In this document: positions 1 through 9,184 of the stretch, in pieces
Position numbering within the stretch: the stretch's first letter is position 1
Layout: each line of letters opens with the position of its first letter
Source: an uncultured Flavonifractor sp.
Lineage (GTDB): Bacteria > Bacillota > Clostridia > Oscillospirales > Oscillospiraceae
NCBI GenBank assembly: GCA_947384055.1
Contig: CANDFO010000073.1
Span: 1 to 11,123 of the forward strand
Length of the DNA stretch: 11,123 nucleotides
Direction of reading: 5' to 3'
Made by a program: the position numbers and the translations under genes
The notes under the pieces: model-generated
Seen by the model: the letters and a program-made list of their open reading frames with translations, nothing else
What the model was told of the DNA's origin: nothing
The model's database searches: none

Positions 1-20
1 CGCTCCCTTGCTCCTCCTCT

Positions 21-55
21 CCAAACCGGACCCGCTATGCTGGGCTCCGGTCTGG
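21..55. repeat. Imperfect inverted repeat near left edge
   Basis: CCA..ACCGGA.CCC (21-33) faces GGG.TCCGGT.TGG (42-55) around a short loop, with a few bulged bases. It could fold as a stem-loop just ahead of the strong terminator at 101-139. It has no T-tract of its own, so I do not call it a terminator. No coding frame entering from the left could be recognised. Two frames stop at about 73 and 88, but their short translations match nothing I know. Confidence 0.3.
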
Positions 56-100
56 CTTTGGGTGCAGGCTTGAGAAAAAACGATTTTGACCGCTTATCGC

Positions 101-139
101 AAGCCGGGAGGCCTTGTCAATCAAGGCTTCCCGGCTTTT
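101..139 (+). terminator. Intrinsic terminator of an upstream unit
   Basis: A 16-bp stem pairs 101-116 with 122-137, with one G-U wobble and a five-base loop (TCAAT). It runs directly into TTTT at 136-139. The stem is GC-rich and the T-run follows on the + strand, so it most likely ends transcription of a gene that lies left of the window. On the minus strand no T-run abuts the stem. It insulates the riboswitch operon from upstream read-through. Confidence 0.85.
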
Positions 140-285
140 GTTACTGCCGCAACGGTTTGCTGGATTTTACACCGTTTGGAAGCCCGTCAGGGAGACGAAA
201 AGGCAGAGGCGAGATTGCGGGGAAGCTAACCGCCATACTGTCTGTCGCGAGAAGTCAGCCTTCCGTGAATATTTTGCGTTTCCTC

Positions 286-313
286 TTGACATTCTGTTGA
301 GGCGGTATATAAT
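286..313 (+). promoter_or_regulatory. Sigma-A (sigma-70 type) promoter of the operon
   Basis: A perfect -35 hexamer TTGACA lies at 286-291 and a perfect -10 hexamer TATAAT at 308-313, with a 16-nt spacer. Transcription should start near 320, about 35 nt ahead of the first paired stem of the cobalamin riboswitch. The match to consensus predicts a strong promoter, so control is probably by the riboswitch rather than by weak initiation. The stretch between the upstream terminator and this promoter (140-285) shows nothing else I can name. Confidence 0.85.
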
Positions 314-353
314 TAGACGCGAATTTAGAAATTTACAATTTCATATTATCAGA

Positions 354-549
354 CACGTCACATTCCATGCCCGCTGTCGGCGGGTGTGGAGAGGAAACTG
401 GTTTAAATCCAGTACAGCTCCCGCTGCTGTGTTTGCAGGAGTCTGTTGTCGAAGCAGGAAGCAGCCATTCGGGACAACCCGGAGAAGGCATGGCAGCAGG
501 CGCAGGTATAGGCATACCCCAATGCATTAGTCAGAAGACAGGTGACGTG
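354..549 (+). ncRNA. Cobalamin (B12) riboswitch aptamer
   Basis: The closing P1 stem is a perfect 7-bp pairing of CACGTCA (354-360) with TGACGTG (543-549). Inside it, in the right order, are an ACTGGTTTAAATCCAGT hairpin (397-413), the core block CTCCCGCTGCTGT (418-430), a GCCA...CGGAGAAGGC segment (463-489) and the B12 box AGTCAGAAGACAGG (529-542). These match the conserved core of the Rfam cobalamin family (RF00174) by eye. The RNA should bind adenosyl- or another cobalamin and control the downstream chelatase and importer genes. Which cobalamin form it prefers cannot be read from the sequence by eye. Confidence 0.93.
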
Positions 550-611
550 GTTATCCTCCAGACCGGGAAGGTCATGGGACGGAATTTAGTTATAGTTTCA
601 CGCGAAAAACG

Positions 612-650
612 GGGCGTGGCAGACTTGGTCTGCCACGCCCTTTCCATTTT
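612..650 (+). terminator. Riboswitch expression-platform terminator
   Basis: A perfect 13-bp stem pairs GGGCGTGGCAGAC (612-624) with GTCTGCCACGCCC (628-640) across a TTG loop. It is followed by TTTCCATTTTT. It lies 62 nt after the aptamer, which makes this a transcriptional OFF switch: bound cobalamin stabilises P1 and the terminator forms. A plausible competing pair is CGTGG at 546-550, part of the P1 3' strand, with CCACG at 633-637 in the terminator's 3' arm. That pairing would act as the antiterminator when no ligand is bound. The terminator is seen directly. The switching scheme is inferred. Confidence 0.9.
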
Positions 651-1066
651 TCCATGGCGTGTATGGAATGGTCGGGCCGGCTTTAAAACGCTGCTTTCGG
701 TGCAAGGTCTGCGTCAGCAGAGTTTACTTTTTCTGCCGGAAGCGTTGAAGCGCTCTTTCCCATTTAGGAGAAAGCAGCCCGGCAAAGCGGCCGGTGTCAG
801 CACCGGTGCAATTTTGTGGTTTTTCGCCCGTCAAGACTGAAATACATTGATAAATCAGGACTAAACGGTCTTCAAATCGACAAGCGGTACGGTAATCAAG
901 GCTGTATATACCTGCATACGGCCCGGCGTAAAACAGCATTTTTAATTGGCATTGACGCGGACCGGCTTATCGTGCGCAAACCCATCTGGAACAGAGCAGC
1001 GGCGGCGGGTGCGGAGAACTGGAAGGCCTGTTTTCCGGGTTGGGCGCCCGGAGAGAATAAACTGAC
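651..1066 (+). other. Long leader without a convincing gene
   Basis: About 415 bases separate the riboswitch terminator from the chlI ribosome site. Open frames exist on both strands but lack a good ribosome site and recognisable domains. Visible structure is modest: a hairpin at 755-774 (CTTTCCC/GG.GAAAG), a 6-bp hairpin CCGGTG/CACCGG at 791-806 with T-rich sequence a few bases later, a 7-bp pair at 833-839/866-872, a 7-bp stem GCTGTAT/ATACGGC at 901-922, and a 6-bp stem TCCGGG/CCCGGA at 1034-1052. By eye the stretch is less GC-rich than the genes. No second promoter with acceptable spacing was found. It may be structured 5' UTR, a decayed gene or a dispersed intergenic element. Confidence 0.5.
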
Positions 1067-1081
1067 AAGGAGAAATGCCGT

Positions 1082-2078
1082 ATGGACCATCCCTATCCTT
1101 TCACCGCAATCGTGGGTCAGGAACAGATGAAGCTGGCCCTGATCCTGAACCTGATCAACCCCGCCCTGGGCGGCGTCCTCATCCGGGGAGAGAAGGGCAC
1201 CGCCAAATCCACCGCCGTTCGGGGTCTCACAGAGCTTCTGGAGCAGATAGAGGCGGTGGAGGGGTGCCCCTTCCACTGCCGCCCGGACACTGGAGACCTG
1301 TGCGCGGAATGCGCGCAAAAAACCGAGTGGAAAACCGTCCCTTACACCCGCCGGGTGGTGGAGCTGCCCGTCAGCTCCACTGAGGACCGGGTGGTGGGCT
1401 CGCTGAATATGGAGCAGGCCATCAAAAAGGGGGAGAAGGTCTTTGAACCGGGGCTGCTGGCCCAGGCCAACGGCAACATCCTCTACGTGGATGAGATCAA
1501 TCTGCTGGACGACCATATCGTAGACGTGCTGCTGGACAGCGCCGCCATGGGAGTGAACACCGTGGAGCGGGAGGGGGTCAGCTACAGCCATCCCGCCCGG
1601 TTTGTGCTGGTTGGCACCATGAATCCGGAGGAGGGGGATCTGCGGCCCCAGCTGCTGGACCGGTTCGGCCTGGTGGTGGAGATACGGGGGGAACAGGACA
1701 TCTCCCTGCGCTCGGAGCTCATCCGCCGCCGTGTGGACTACGAGAAGGGCCCCGCCGCTTTCTGCCGGCGATGGGAGCGGGAGCAGCGGGAACTGAAGGA
1801 GAAGGTCCGCGCCGCTCAAACGCGGCTGAACGCCGTGAGTATCCCGGATAAGCTGTATTGGGATGCGGCTAAAGTCGGTGTGGCGCTCCAGGTGGATGGA
1901 CACCGGGCGGACATCACGCTTTTGAAGGCGGCCTGTACCTTGGCTGCCTTCGAGGGCGCGGAAGAGGCGCGGCGGGACCACCTGATCCGGGTGGCTCCCA
2001 TGGTGCTTGGGCACCGGATGCGCCGCCTGCCCTTTGACACCGCCGACGGCCTGCCCCAGGATTGGGAGCGTGTGCTGG

Positions 2079-2086
<8 letters not shown>
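1082..2086 (+). CDS. chlI: Chelatase AAA+ ATPase subunit (ChlI/BchI type)
   Basis: This 334-residue protein is the ATPase motor subunit of a Mg/Co-chelatase complex. It is predicted to form cytosolic hexameric rings that power the CobN-type subunit. Seen directly: VGQEQ near the N-terminus, Walker A GEKGTAKST (36-44), Walker B ILYVDEIN (133-140), sensor-1 GTMNPEEG (178-185, N181), an arginine finger in DRFGL (R194) and a sensor-2 arginine in VDGHRAD (R275). Length is normal for the family. A Cys cluster, C62-C66-C74-C77, sits between the Walker A helix and the next strand and could bind Zn or act as a redox site. The start is set by AAGGAG at 1067-1072, nine bases before ATG. It is the first gene of the operon, and its end overlaps the start of the ChlD-type gene by 8 nt, which suggests coupled translation. 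The partner chelatase is CobN-like, so cobalt is a likelier metal than magnesium. Confidence 0.93.
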
Positions 2087-3982
<1,896 letters not shown>

Positions 3983-3986
<4 letters not shown>

Positions 3987-4054
3987 TATCCCGTTGGGGA
4001 AAGCGTATAGAAGAGACCGAGCGGTTGATCCACAGCCAGACAAACCGAGGATGA
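3983..4054 (+). CDS. Possible 23-residue coupled mini-ORF
   Basis: An ATG at 3983 overlaps the chlD stop as ATGA and opens a 23-codon frame that ends at 4052-4054, 12 nt before the cobN start. The translation begins MISRWGKRIEETERLIHSQ and is charged, perhaps helical. AAAGGA at 3963-3968 lies 14 nt upstream, further than usual. It could be a small peptide, a coupling leader that carries ribosomes from chlD to cobN, the remnant of a lost gene, or chance. I recognise no family. Confidence 0.2.
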
Positions 4055-4066
4055 GGGCTGATTATA

Positions 4067-7000
4067 ATGAAAATCTTATTCCTGGCAATGAACGAATATC
4101 GCCTGTGGGCCGCCCCCAAGGCAGCGGAGCTTCTGGAGCGCGGGTGGCCAGGCCAATTTGCTTTGCACAGCTATCGGGTGCAGGATATCAATCGTGATCC
4201 TGCCCTGGAAAACCGTCTTATGGCAGAGGGGGACTGGGCGGATTTTGTCATTCTGGACGCGCATGGTTCGATTCAGGTATTGAACTGTTTTTCCCGGCTA
4301 TGGCCCAGGCTGGCGGGGCGCAAGCCCGTATTTCTCACAACTACAATGGCGGACGAATTTGCGGAACTGGCCCCCGGGCTGGGGATATCCCTTTCGCTCT
4401 GCGCCCAGCTGGAAGCCTATTATCAGTCCGGATTGCCGGAGGACCTGGCTCAGCTGGCCCTCTGCGCCGCCAACGCCTGCTTTGGCGGACGCTATCCCCT
4501 TCAGCCGCCACATCCCCCGCGGGGACAGGGCATATACACCAGACAGGGCCTCCTGCCGCCGGATGCGGAGGATGCCTATAAAAAGCAAATGGAGCGGGAA
4601 GCGCGTCCGGTCATCGGGGTGATCGTCCACGACCACTATGCCAAGACCCGGGATCTGGCCCATGTGGACGCGCTGCTGGCAGCCATTGAAGCGCGGGGCT
4701 GCGTTCCCTACGCCATCGCGGACTCCTTTGCCGCCGACCCGGAGGAAAAGACGGGCCTGACGTACCGGATGGAACGGACCTACCGCCGCCCGGACGGAAC
4801 GCCTATCCCCGTGGCGCTGGTGGTTACATACGGCTTTTCCATCACCACCCTGTCCGGGCGGGTGTTCCGGGCGGGACAGCCGCCCCGCAGCGTCTTTGAG
4901 GACTGGGGACTGCCGGTGATCCAGGCCCTCACCACCTATTCCAGCCTGGAAGAATACCGCCGGGATATCCGCGGGCTGGACCTGGTCAGTCTGCCTGTCT
5001 GTATCTATCAGCCCGAATTTGACGGGCAGCTCATCTCTGTTCCCATTGCCGTCACAGAGCGCGGCGAGCAGGGGCGGAACATGCTGCGCCCCCTGCCTGA
5101 CCGGGTAGAACGGGTCGCAGAGATGGCCTGCCGTTGGGGTTCCCTGCGATGCAAGCCCATGTCTGAGAAAAAGATCGCCGTAATATTTCACAACATGCCG
5201 CCCCGCAACGACACCATTGGCTCCGCCCACGGACTGGACACGCCGGAAACGGTGTACCGGGTGGTGCGGGCCATGGAGGAGCGGGGCCTGCGGCTGGCGC
5301 GGCGCTTTACCAGCGGGGCGGAGATTATCGGCGAGGTGCGCAGCGCCGTCACCAACGATACCCGGTGGCTCTCTGCCGAGGCTATGGTGGAGCGGGCGGC
5401 CGCTACAGTGGACCAGGACCTGTACCATAGCTGGTTCAGCCGGCTGAACCCGGAAACCCAAAAACAGATGGAGGACAGCTGGGGACCCCCGCCCGGCACG
5501 GTGATGACGGTGGATGGAAAAATCGCCATTGCCGGCATTTTAAACGGAAATCTGTTTATTGGACTCCAGCCTCTGCGCGCCGCCCCGGAGCTGGCGGAGG
5601 AGCTCTATCACAGCACGGACACCACGCCTCCTCACTCCTATCTGGCCTTCTACCGTTGGGTAGACGAGGTGTTCGGCGCCGACGCGGTAATCCATGTGGG
5701 CACCCATGGCACGCTGGAATGGCTTCCGGGAAAGGAGACCGGCCTGTCCTCCGGGTGCTTTGGGGATATCTGCATTGGCGGCGTTCCCCATCTGTACCTC
5801 TATATCATCGACATACCGGGTGAGGGTATGCAGGCCAAGCGGCGCTCTTATGCCTGTATTGTGGACCATCTGATCCCTTCTATGGACGAGTCTGATGCCT
5901 ACGGTGGGCTGAAGGACCTGGACGAGGCCATCGAGGACTTCTACCACGCCAGGCTCTCCCGTCCTGCCCAGCTTCCCGCCCTGGCGGAGCGTATTTTCTC
6001 TCTGGCGGAGGAGCTGGAGCTCACCCGGGACCTGAAAACAGACCGGGCGTCCCTGGCCGCTGACCCGGAGGAGGGGATTGCCCGGCTCCATGAGTGGATA
6101 AGCACCCTCAAAACCTCTCTGGTGCGGGACGGCTTCCACATTTTTGGCCAGCCCCCGGAGGGAAAGCTGCTGGATCAGCTGGCCCGCGCCCTGGTGCGGA
6201 CCCCAAACGGAACCGTTCCGGCCCTAAACGACAGCATTCTCACCGCCCAGGGCTGGGACCCGGAGGAGCTGCGGCAGGCTCCGCAGCGGCTTCTCCCGGA
6301 CGGGCGCACCGCCCGGCGGGTGCTGGAGGAGGCGGTGGAGTCCGCCCGGCGTATATTCAGCCGCCTGTCCGCCGTGGGCTACGACCCCTCCGCCGCAAGG
6401 TCCGCTCTGACCGGCGAAGGGTTTTCCGGGGATACCGGACCCCTGGAGTGTGTGCTGGACTATGTGTGCCGTGAGGTGGTCCCCAGACTGCGGCAGACCA
6501 CCGACGAGATGAAGCTGCTGCTGGACGGTCTGGATGGGAAATTTGTCCCGCCGCTGCCCGGCGGAAGCCCCACCCGGGGAAACGTCCACATCCTGCCCAC
6601 AGGCAGGAATTTCTACGCCATCGACCCCGCCGCTGTTCCCGGCAGGGGAGCCTGGCGTATCGGACAGACTTTGGCGGACCAGGCAATCCGGGCCTATCGG
6701 GAACAAAAGGATGGAAGGTGGCCGGAAAGCGTGGCGCTGGTGGTCTACTCCGACGCCTGCATGAAAACCCATGGTGAGGATATCGCCGAGGCGTTTTCTC
6801 TTATGGGCGTCCGTCCCATCTACTTGGGGCAGAGCAGTAAAGTAGTCGGGGTGGAACCCATCCCCCTGGCGGAGCTGGGCCGGCCCAGGATTGATGTGGT
6901 GCTGCGCATCAGCGGGCTGTTTCGGGACGCTTTCCCCAATGTGGTGGAGCTGGTGGGCCGGGCGGTGCTGTCGGTGGCCGCGCTGGACGAGTCTCCGGAG

Positions 7001-7822
7001 GACAACTATGTGAAAAAGCACACGGACCAGGAGCTGGTCCGGCTGACGGCGGAGGGACTGGACGAAAATACGGCGGCGGACCGGGCCGCCCTGCGGGTGT
7101 TCGGCTGTCCGCCGGGAAGCTATGGCGCAGGGGTCTCAAGGGCGATCCACAGCCGGAATTGGGAGAGCTGGGAGGACCTGGCGCAGGTTTACACCCTGTG
7201 GAGCGCCCACGGCTACAGCGCCAGATTTCATGGGCAGGCTATGCCGGATTTATTCCGCTCCCGGCTGTCCACCGTAGGAATAACCGTGAAAAACCAGTCC
7301 GACCTGGAGATTGATATGCTGGACAGCGATGATTTTTACAGCTATCACGGTGGACTTGTGGCCTGTGTGCGCGCCAGCAGCGGCGAACAGCCCATCGCTT
7401 TGGCGGGGCAGACGGCCGAGCCTGAACGTCCGGAGACGTGTACTGTGGAACGGGAACTGGCTCGCGTGATGCGCAGCCGCATTCTCAATCCAAAATGGCT
7501 GGCAGGACTGAAGCGCCACGGCTATAAGGGAGCACAGGAGATATCCACTACCTTCGACACACTGTTTGGGTGGGATGCCTCGGCAGGGATTGGGGAGAAG
7601 TGGATGTATGACGGTATGGCCCGCCAGTTCCTTCTGGATGAGGAGACGCGCAAGTGGATGGAGGAGGTCAACGACGCCGCGGTCCACCAGATGAGCGAGC
7701 GGCTGCTGGAGGCCCACCAGCGTGGGATGTGGCAGGCGGACGAGGATACGCTCCAGGCCGTGCGGCGCATTTACATGGACGCGGAAGGGCTCATGGAGGA
7801 CAGCGTCCAGTCAAACAGTTGA
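4067..7822 (+). CDS. cobN: CobN/BchH-family metal-chelatase large subunit
   Basis: At 1,251 residues this matches the usual length of CobN and is the porphyrin/corrin-binding catalytic subunit of an ATP-dependent chelatase. In the aerobic B12 pathway CobN puts Co2+ into hydrogenobyrinic acid a,c-diamide. ChlH/BchH put Mg2+ into protoporphyrin. Signature blocks of the CobN-Mg_chel family (PF02514) are visible: VIHVGTHGTLEWLPGK (541-556), with the conserved His and Glu of the active-site region, GNVHILPTGRNFYAIDP (838-854), DSDDFYSYHGGL (1086-1097) and NPKWLAGLKRHGYKGAQEIS (1141-1160). There is no signal peptide, so it is cytosolic. The start has GAGGG at 4053-4057, nine bases before ATG. It lies 80 nt after chlD and 55 nt before the importer genes. 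CobS and CobT are absent, and the adjacent ChlI/ChlD pair is expected to replace them. CobN-like proteins called HmuS in Bacteroidetes have been linked to haem demetallation, so removal of metal is an alternative role. Confidence 0.93.
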   Translation: MKILFLAMNEYRLWAAPKAAELLERGWPGQFALHSYRVQDINRDPALENRLMAEGDWADFVILDAHGSIQVLNCFSRLWPRLAGRKPVFLTTTMADEFAELAPGLGISLSLCAQLEAYYQSGLPEDLAQLALCAANACFGGRYPLQPPHPPRGQGIYTRQGLLPPDAEDAYKKQMEREARPVIGVIVHDHYAKTRDLAHVDALLAAIEARGCVPYAIADSFAADPEEKTGLTYRMERTYRRPDGTPIPVALVVTYGFSITTLSGRVFRAGQPPRSVFEDWGLPVIQALTTYSSLEEYRRDIRGLDLVSLPVCIYQPEFDGQLISVPIAVTERGEQGRNMLRPLPDRVERVAEMACRWGSLRCKPMSEKKIAVIFHNMPPRNDTIGSAHGLDTPETVYRVVRAMEERGLRLARRFTSGAEIIGEVRSAVTNDTRWLSAEAMVERAAATVDQDLYHSWFSRLNPETQKQMEDSWGPPPGTVMTVDGKIAIAGILNGNLFIGLQPLRAAPELAEELYHSTDTTPPHSYLAFYRWVDEVFGADAVIHVGTHGTLEWLPGKETGLSSGCFGDICIGGVPHLYLYIIDIPGEGMQAKRRSYACIVDHLIPSMDESDAYGGLKDLDEAIEDFYHARLSRPAQLPALAERIFSLAEELELTRDLKTDRASLAADPEEGIARLHEWISTLKTSLVRDGFHIFGQPPEGKLLDQLARALVRTPNGTVPALNDSILTAQGWDPEELRQAPQRLLPDGRTARRVLEEAVESARRIFSRLSAVGYDPSAARSALTGEGFSGDTGPLECVLDYVCREVVPRLRQTTDEMKLLLDGLDGKFVPPLPGGSPTRGNVHILPTGRNFYAIDPAAVPGRGAWRIGQTLADQAIRAYREQKDGRWPESVALVVYSDACMKTHGEDIAEAFSLMGVRPIYLGQSSKVVGVEPIPLAELGRPRIDVVLRISGLFRDAFPNVVELVGRAVLSVAALDESPEDNYVKKHTDQELVRLTAEGLDENTAADRAALRVFGCPPGSYGAGVSRAIHSRNWESWEDLAQVYTLWSAHGYSARFHGQAMPDLFRSRLSTVGITVKNQSDLEIDMLDSDDFYSYHGGLVACVRASSGEQPIALAGQTAEPERPETCTVERELARVMRSRILNPKWLAGLKRHGYKGAQEISTTFDTLFGWDASAGIGEKWMYDGMARQFLLDEETRKWMEEVNDAAVHQMSERLLEAHQRGMWQADEDTLQAVRRIYMDAEGLMEDSVQSNS

Positions 7823-7846
7823 AGCGCGCAGATCAATATGCGCTTC
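7821..7846 (+). promoter_or_regulatory. Stem-loop at the end of cobN
   Basis: GAAGCGC (7821-7827) pairs perfectly with GCGCTTC (7840-7846) across a 12-nt loop. It begins inside the cobN stop codon. The downstream bases are AATATATCG, with no T-run, so it is unlikely to be an intrinsic terminator. It may protect the 3' end of a processed chelatase message or dampen read-through into the importer genes. Confidence 0.45.
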
Positions 7847-7877
7847 AATATATCGAATGATGCAAGGAGAGAGTGCG

Positions 7878-9092
7878 ATGAAAAAGAAATTGAAACGGCT
7901 GACTGCAATACTGCTGGCCCTGACCATGCTGCTGGCGCTGGCCGCCTGCGGACAGAGCGGCACGATTTCTGCGGGGGAACCCACGCCCACGCCTCCATCC
8001 CAGGCGCCGGAGACTCCCGCGCCTGCCGGCAGCCAGCCCGACCCGGACGACCTGACCGTAGTGCGCAGTATGGAGCTGCAATACGCCGACAACTTTGCGG
8101 TGGACTATTGCGCCAATGGCTGCAAGATCATCACCGACGGCGGGGAGCGGAAGTTCCTGCTGGTTCCGGAGGGAGCCCAGACCCCTGCGGACACCGGGAA
8201 CCTGACCGTGCTCCAGGCCCCGCTGACCAGGCTGGGCTGCTTCTCCACCACCCATGCCACGCTGTTCCACGCTATCGGGGCTCTGGATAAGATCAATATG
8301 GTCACTACCGCCCAAGACAAGTGGTACATTGAGGAGATAGCCCAGCAGATCGCCGACGGCAGGACGACATTTGTAGGCAAGAATTCCGAGCCGGATTACG
8401 AGCTCATCAGCGCCGCCGCCCCTCAGCTCATTCTGATCTCCGCCAATACCCTCCACGGCAGCGACGAGGTGCTGGCCAAGCTGGATGAGTTGGGCATCCC
8501 CTATATCGCCGACAGCCAGCACCTGGAGAACCATCCCCTGGGCCGGGTGGAATGGGTGAAGCTGGTGGGCGCTCTGCTGGACATGGAGGAAGAGGCGAAT
8601 GCCTACTTCGACGACGCCGTGGCCAAGGTGAATGCCGTGGTCAGCCAGGTAGAGGGTGAGAGCGTCCATCCCTCTATCATGCAGACTTACATTTTCAAGG
8701 GTACGGTATACGTCCGCAACGGCGGTGATTATGTGAACAAGATGCTGGAGCTGGCCGGAGGCGCGTATCCTTTCGCGGAGCTGGAACCCGACAAGGGCGG
8801 CAACACCAAAATGACGGTGGAGGAATTCTATAAGGATGCGGTGGACACCGAGATTCTCATTTACGACAACACCAGCGACGTCAGTGTCTCCACCGTGGCG
8901 GACATCCTGGCCAACGGCGACTATCTGGCAGATATGAGAGCGGTCAAGGAGGGCAACGTCTGGGGCATCAATAAAAATTACTGGCAGTCCGCCGATGATG
9001 TGGCCACCATGATTGAGGACATTGCCACCATCATCTACCACCCAGAGAACGCAGACAGCCTGCACTACTTCTACAAGCTGCCCGAAGCGTAA
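7878..9092 (+). CDS. ABC importer solute-binding lipoprotein (BtuF/FepB-like)
   Basis: This 404-residue lipoprotein should capture the ligand outside the membrane and deliver it to the permease that follows. It has a Lys-rich n-region, a hydrophobic core and a lipobox LAAC with the lipid-anchored Cys at residue 24. A Pro/Thr/Ala tether follows (about 34-57). The body resembles Peripla_BP_2 proteins (PF01497): a first lobe to about residue 215, a helical spine around 225-260 and a second lobe to the end. Trp and Tyr residues (W149, Y150, W363, Y368, W369) could stack on a ring-shaped ligand, but no ligand can be assigned from sequence. C78 and C82 form an unusual close pair. The start is fixed by AAGGAG at 7864-7869, eight bases before ATG. 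Upstream in-frame ATGs would spoil the signal peptide. Corrinoid, haem-like tetrapyrrole or metallophore are all possible. The riboswitch favours a corrinoid or cobalt complex. Confidence 0.92.
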   Translation: MKKKLKRLTAILLALTMLLALAACGQSGTISAGEPTPTPPSQAPETPAPAGSQPDPDDLTVVRSMELQYADNFAVDYCANGCKIITDGGERKFLLVPEGAQTPADTGNLTVLQAPLTRLGCFSTTHATLFHAIGALDKINMVTTAQDKWYIEEIAQQIADGRTTFVGKNSEPDYELISAAAPQLILISANTLHGSDEVLAKLDELGIPYIADSQHLENHPLGRVEWVKLVGALLDMEEEANAYFDDAVAKVNAVVSQVEGESVHPSIMQTYIFKGTVYVRNGGDYVNKMLELAGGAYPFAELEPDKGGNTKMTVEEFYKDAVDTEILIYDNTSDVSVSTVADILANGDYLADMRAVKEGNVWGINKNYWQSADDVATMIEDIATIIYHPENADSLHYFYKLPEA

Positions 9093-9096
9093 GCAC

Positions 9097-9160
9097 CAGG
9101 GTCCCGGCTCCGCCGGGCCCTGAGGTCAGCCGTCCGATTTTGCCGGACGCCTGACCTCAG
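9097..9160 (+). promoter_or_regulatory. Two intercistronic stem-loops after the binding-protein gene
   Basis: The first hairpin pairs CAGGG.CCCGG (9097-9107, one bulged T) with CCGGGCCCTG (9113-9122). The second pairs CTGAGGTCAG (9120-9129) and CGTCCG (9131-9136) with CGGACG (9144-9149) and CTGACCTCAG (9151-9160), interrupted only by one C-C mismatch. They share three bases at 9120-9122, so the stems compete at their ends. The following bases are GGGGTACAG, with no T-run, so transcription should continue. Such hairpins behind a binding-protein gene commonly protect the upstream message and allow more binding protein than permease. That role is inferred here. Confidence 0.7.
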
Positions 9161-9184
9161 GGGGTACAGAGAGGAGAGATGAAG

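Noticed and set aside
397..413. GGTTTAAATCC resembling a tRNA T-loop
   Set aside because: No acceptor, D or anticodon arms fit around it. It is a conserved hairpin of the cobalamin riboswitch.
367..840. A plus-strand 157-codon frame
   Set aside because: It runs through the riboswitch aptamer and terminator, whose conserved RNA structure explains the sequence better.
877..910. TCGACA and TATATA as a second promoter for chlI
   Set aside because: The spacer is 22 nt and the -35 match is weak. Other candidates in 650-1066 were no better.
816..1130. A plus-strand 104-codon frame overlapping the chlI start
   Set aside because: It lacks a ribosome site, overlaps the well-supported chlI start in another frame and resembles no family. 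Its first half lies in the unexplained leader and could be a decayed gene, but nothing shows it.
4025..4068. TATAAT at the cobN start with TTGATC upstream, as an internal promoter
   Set aside because: The spacing is 32 nt, far from the required 16-18, and the -10 match overlaps the cobN start codon.
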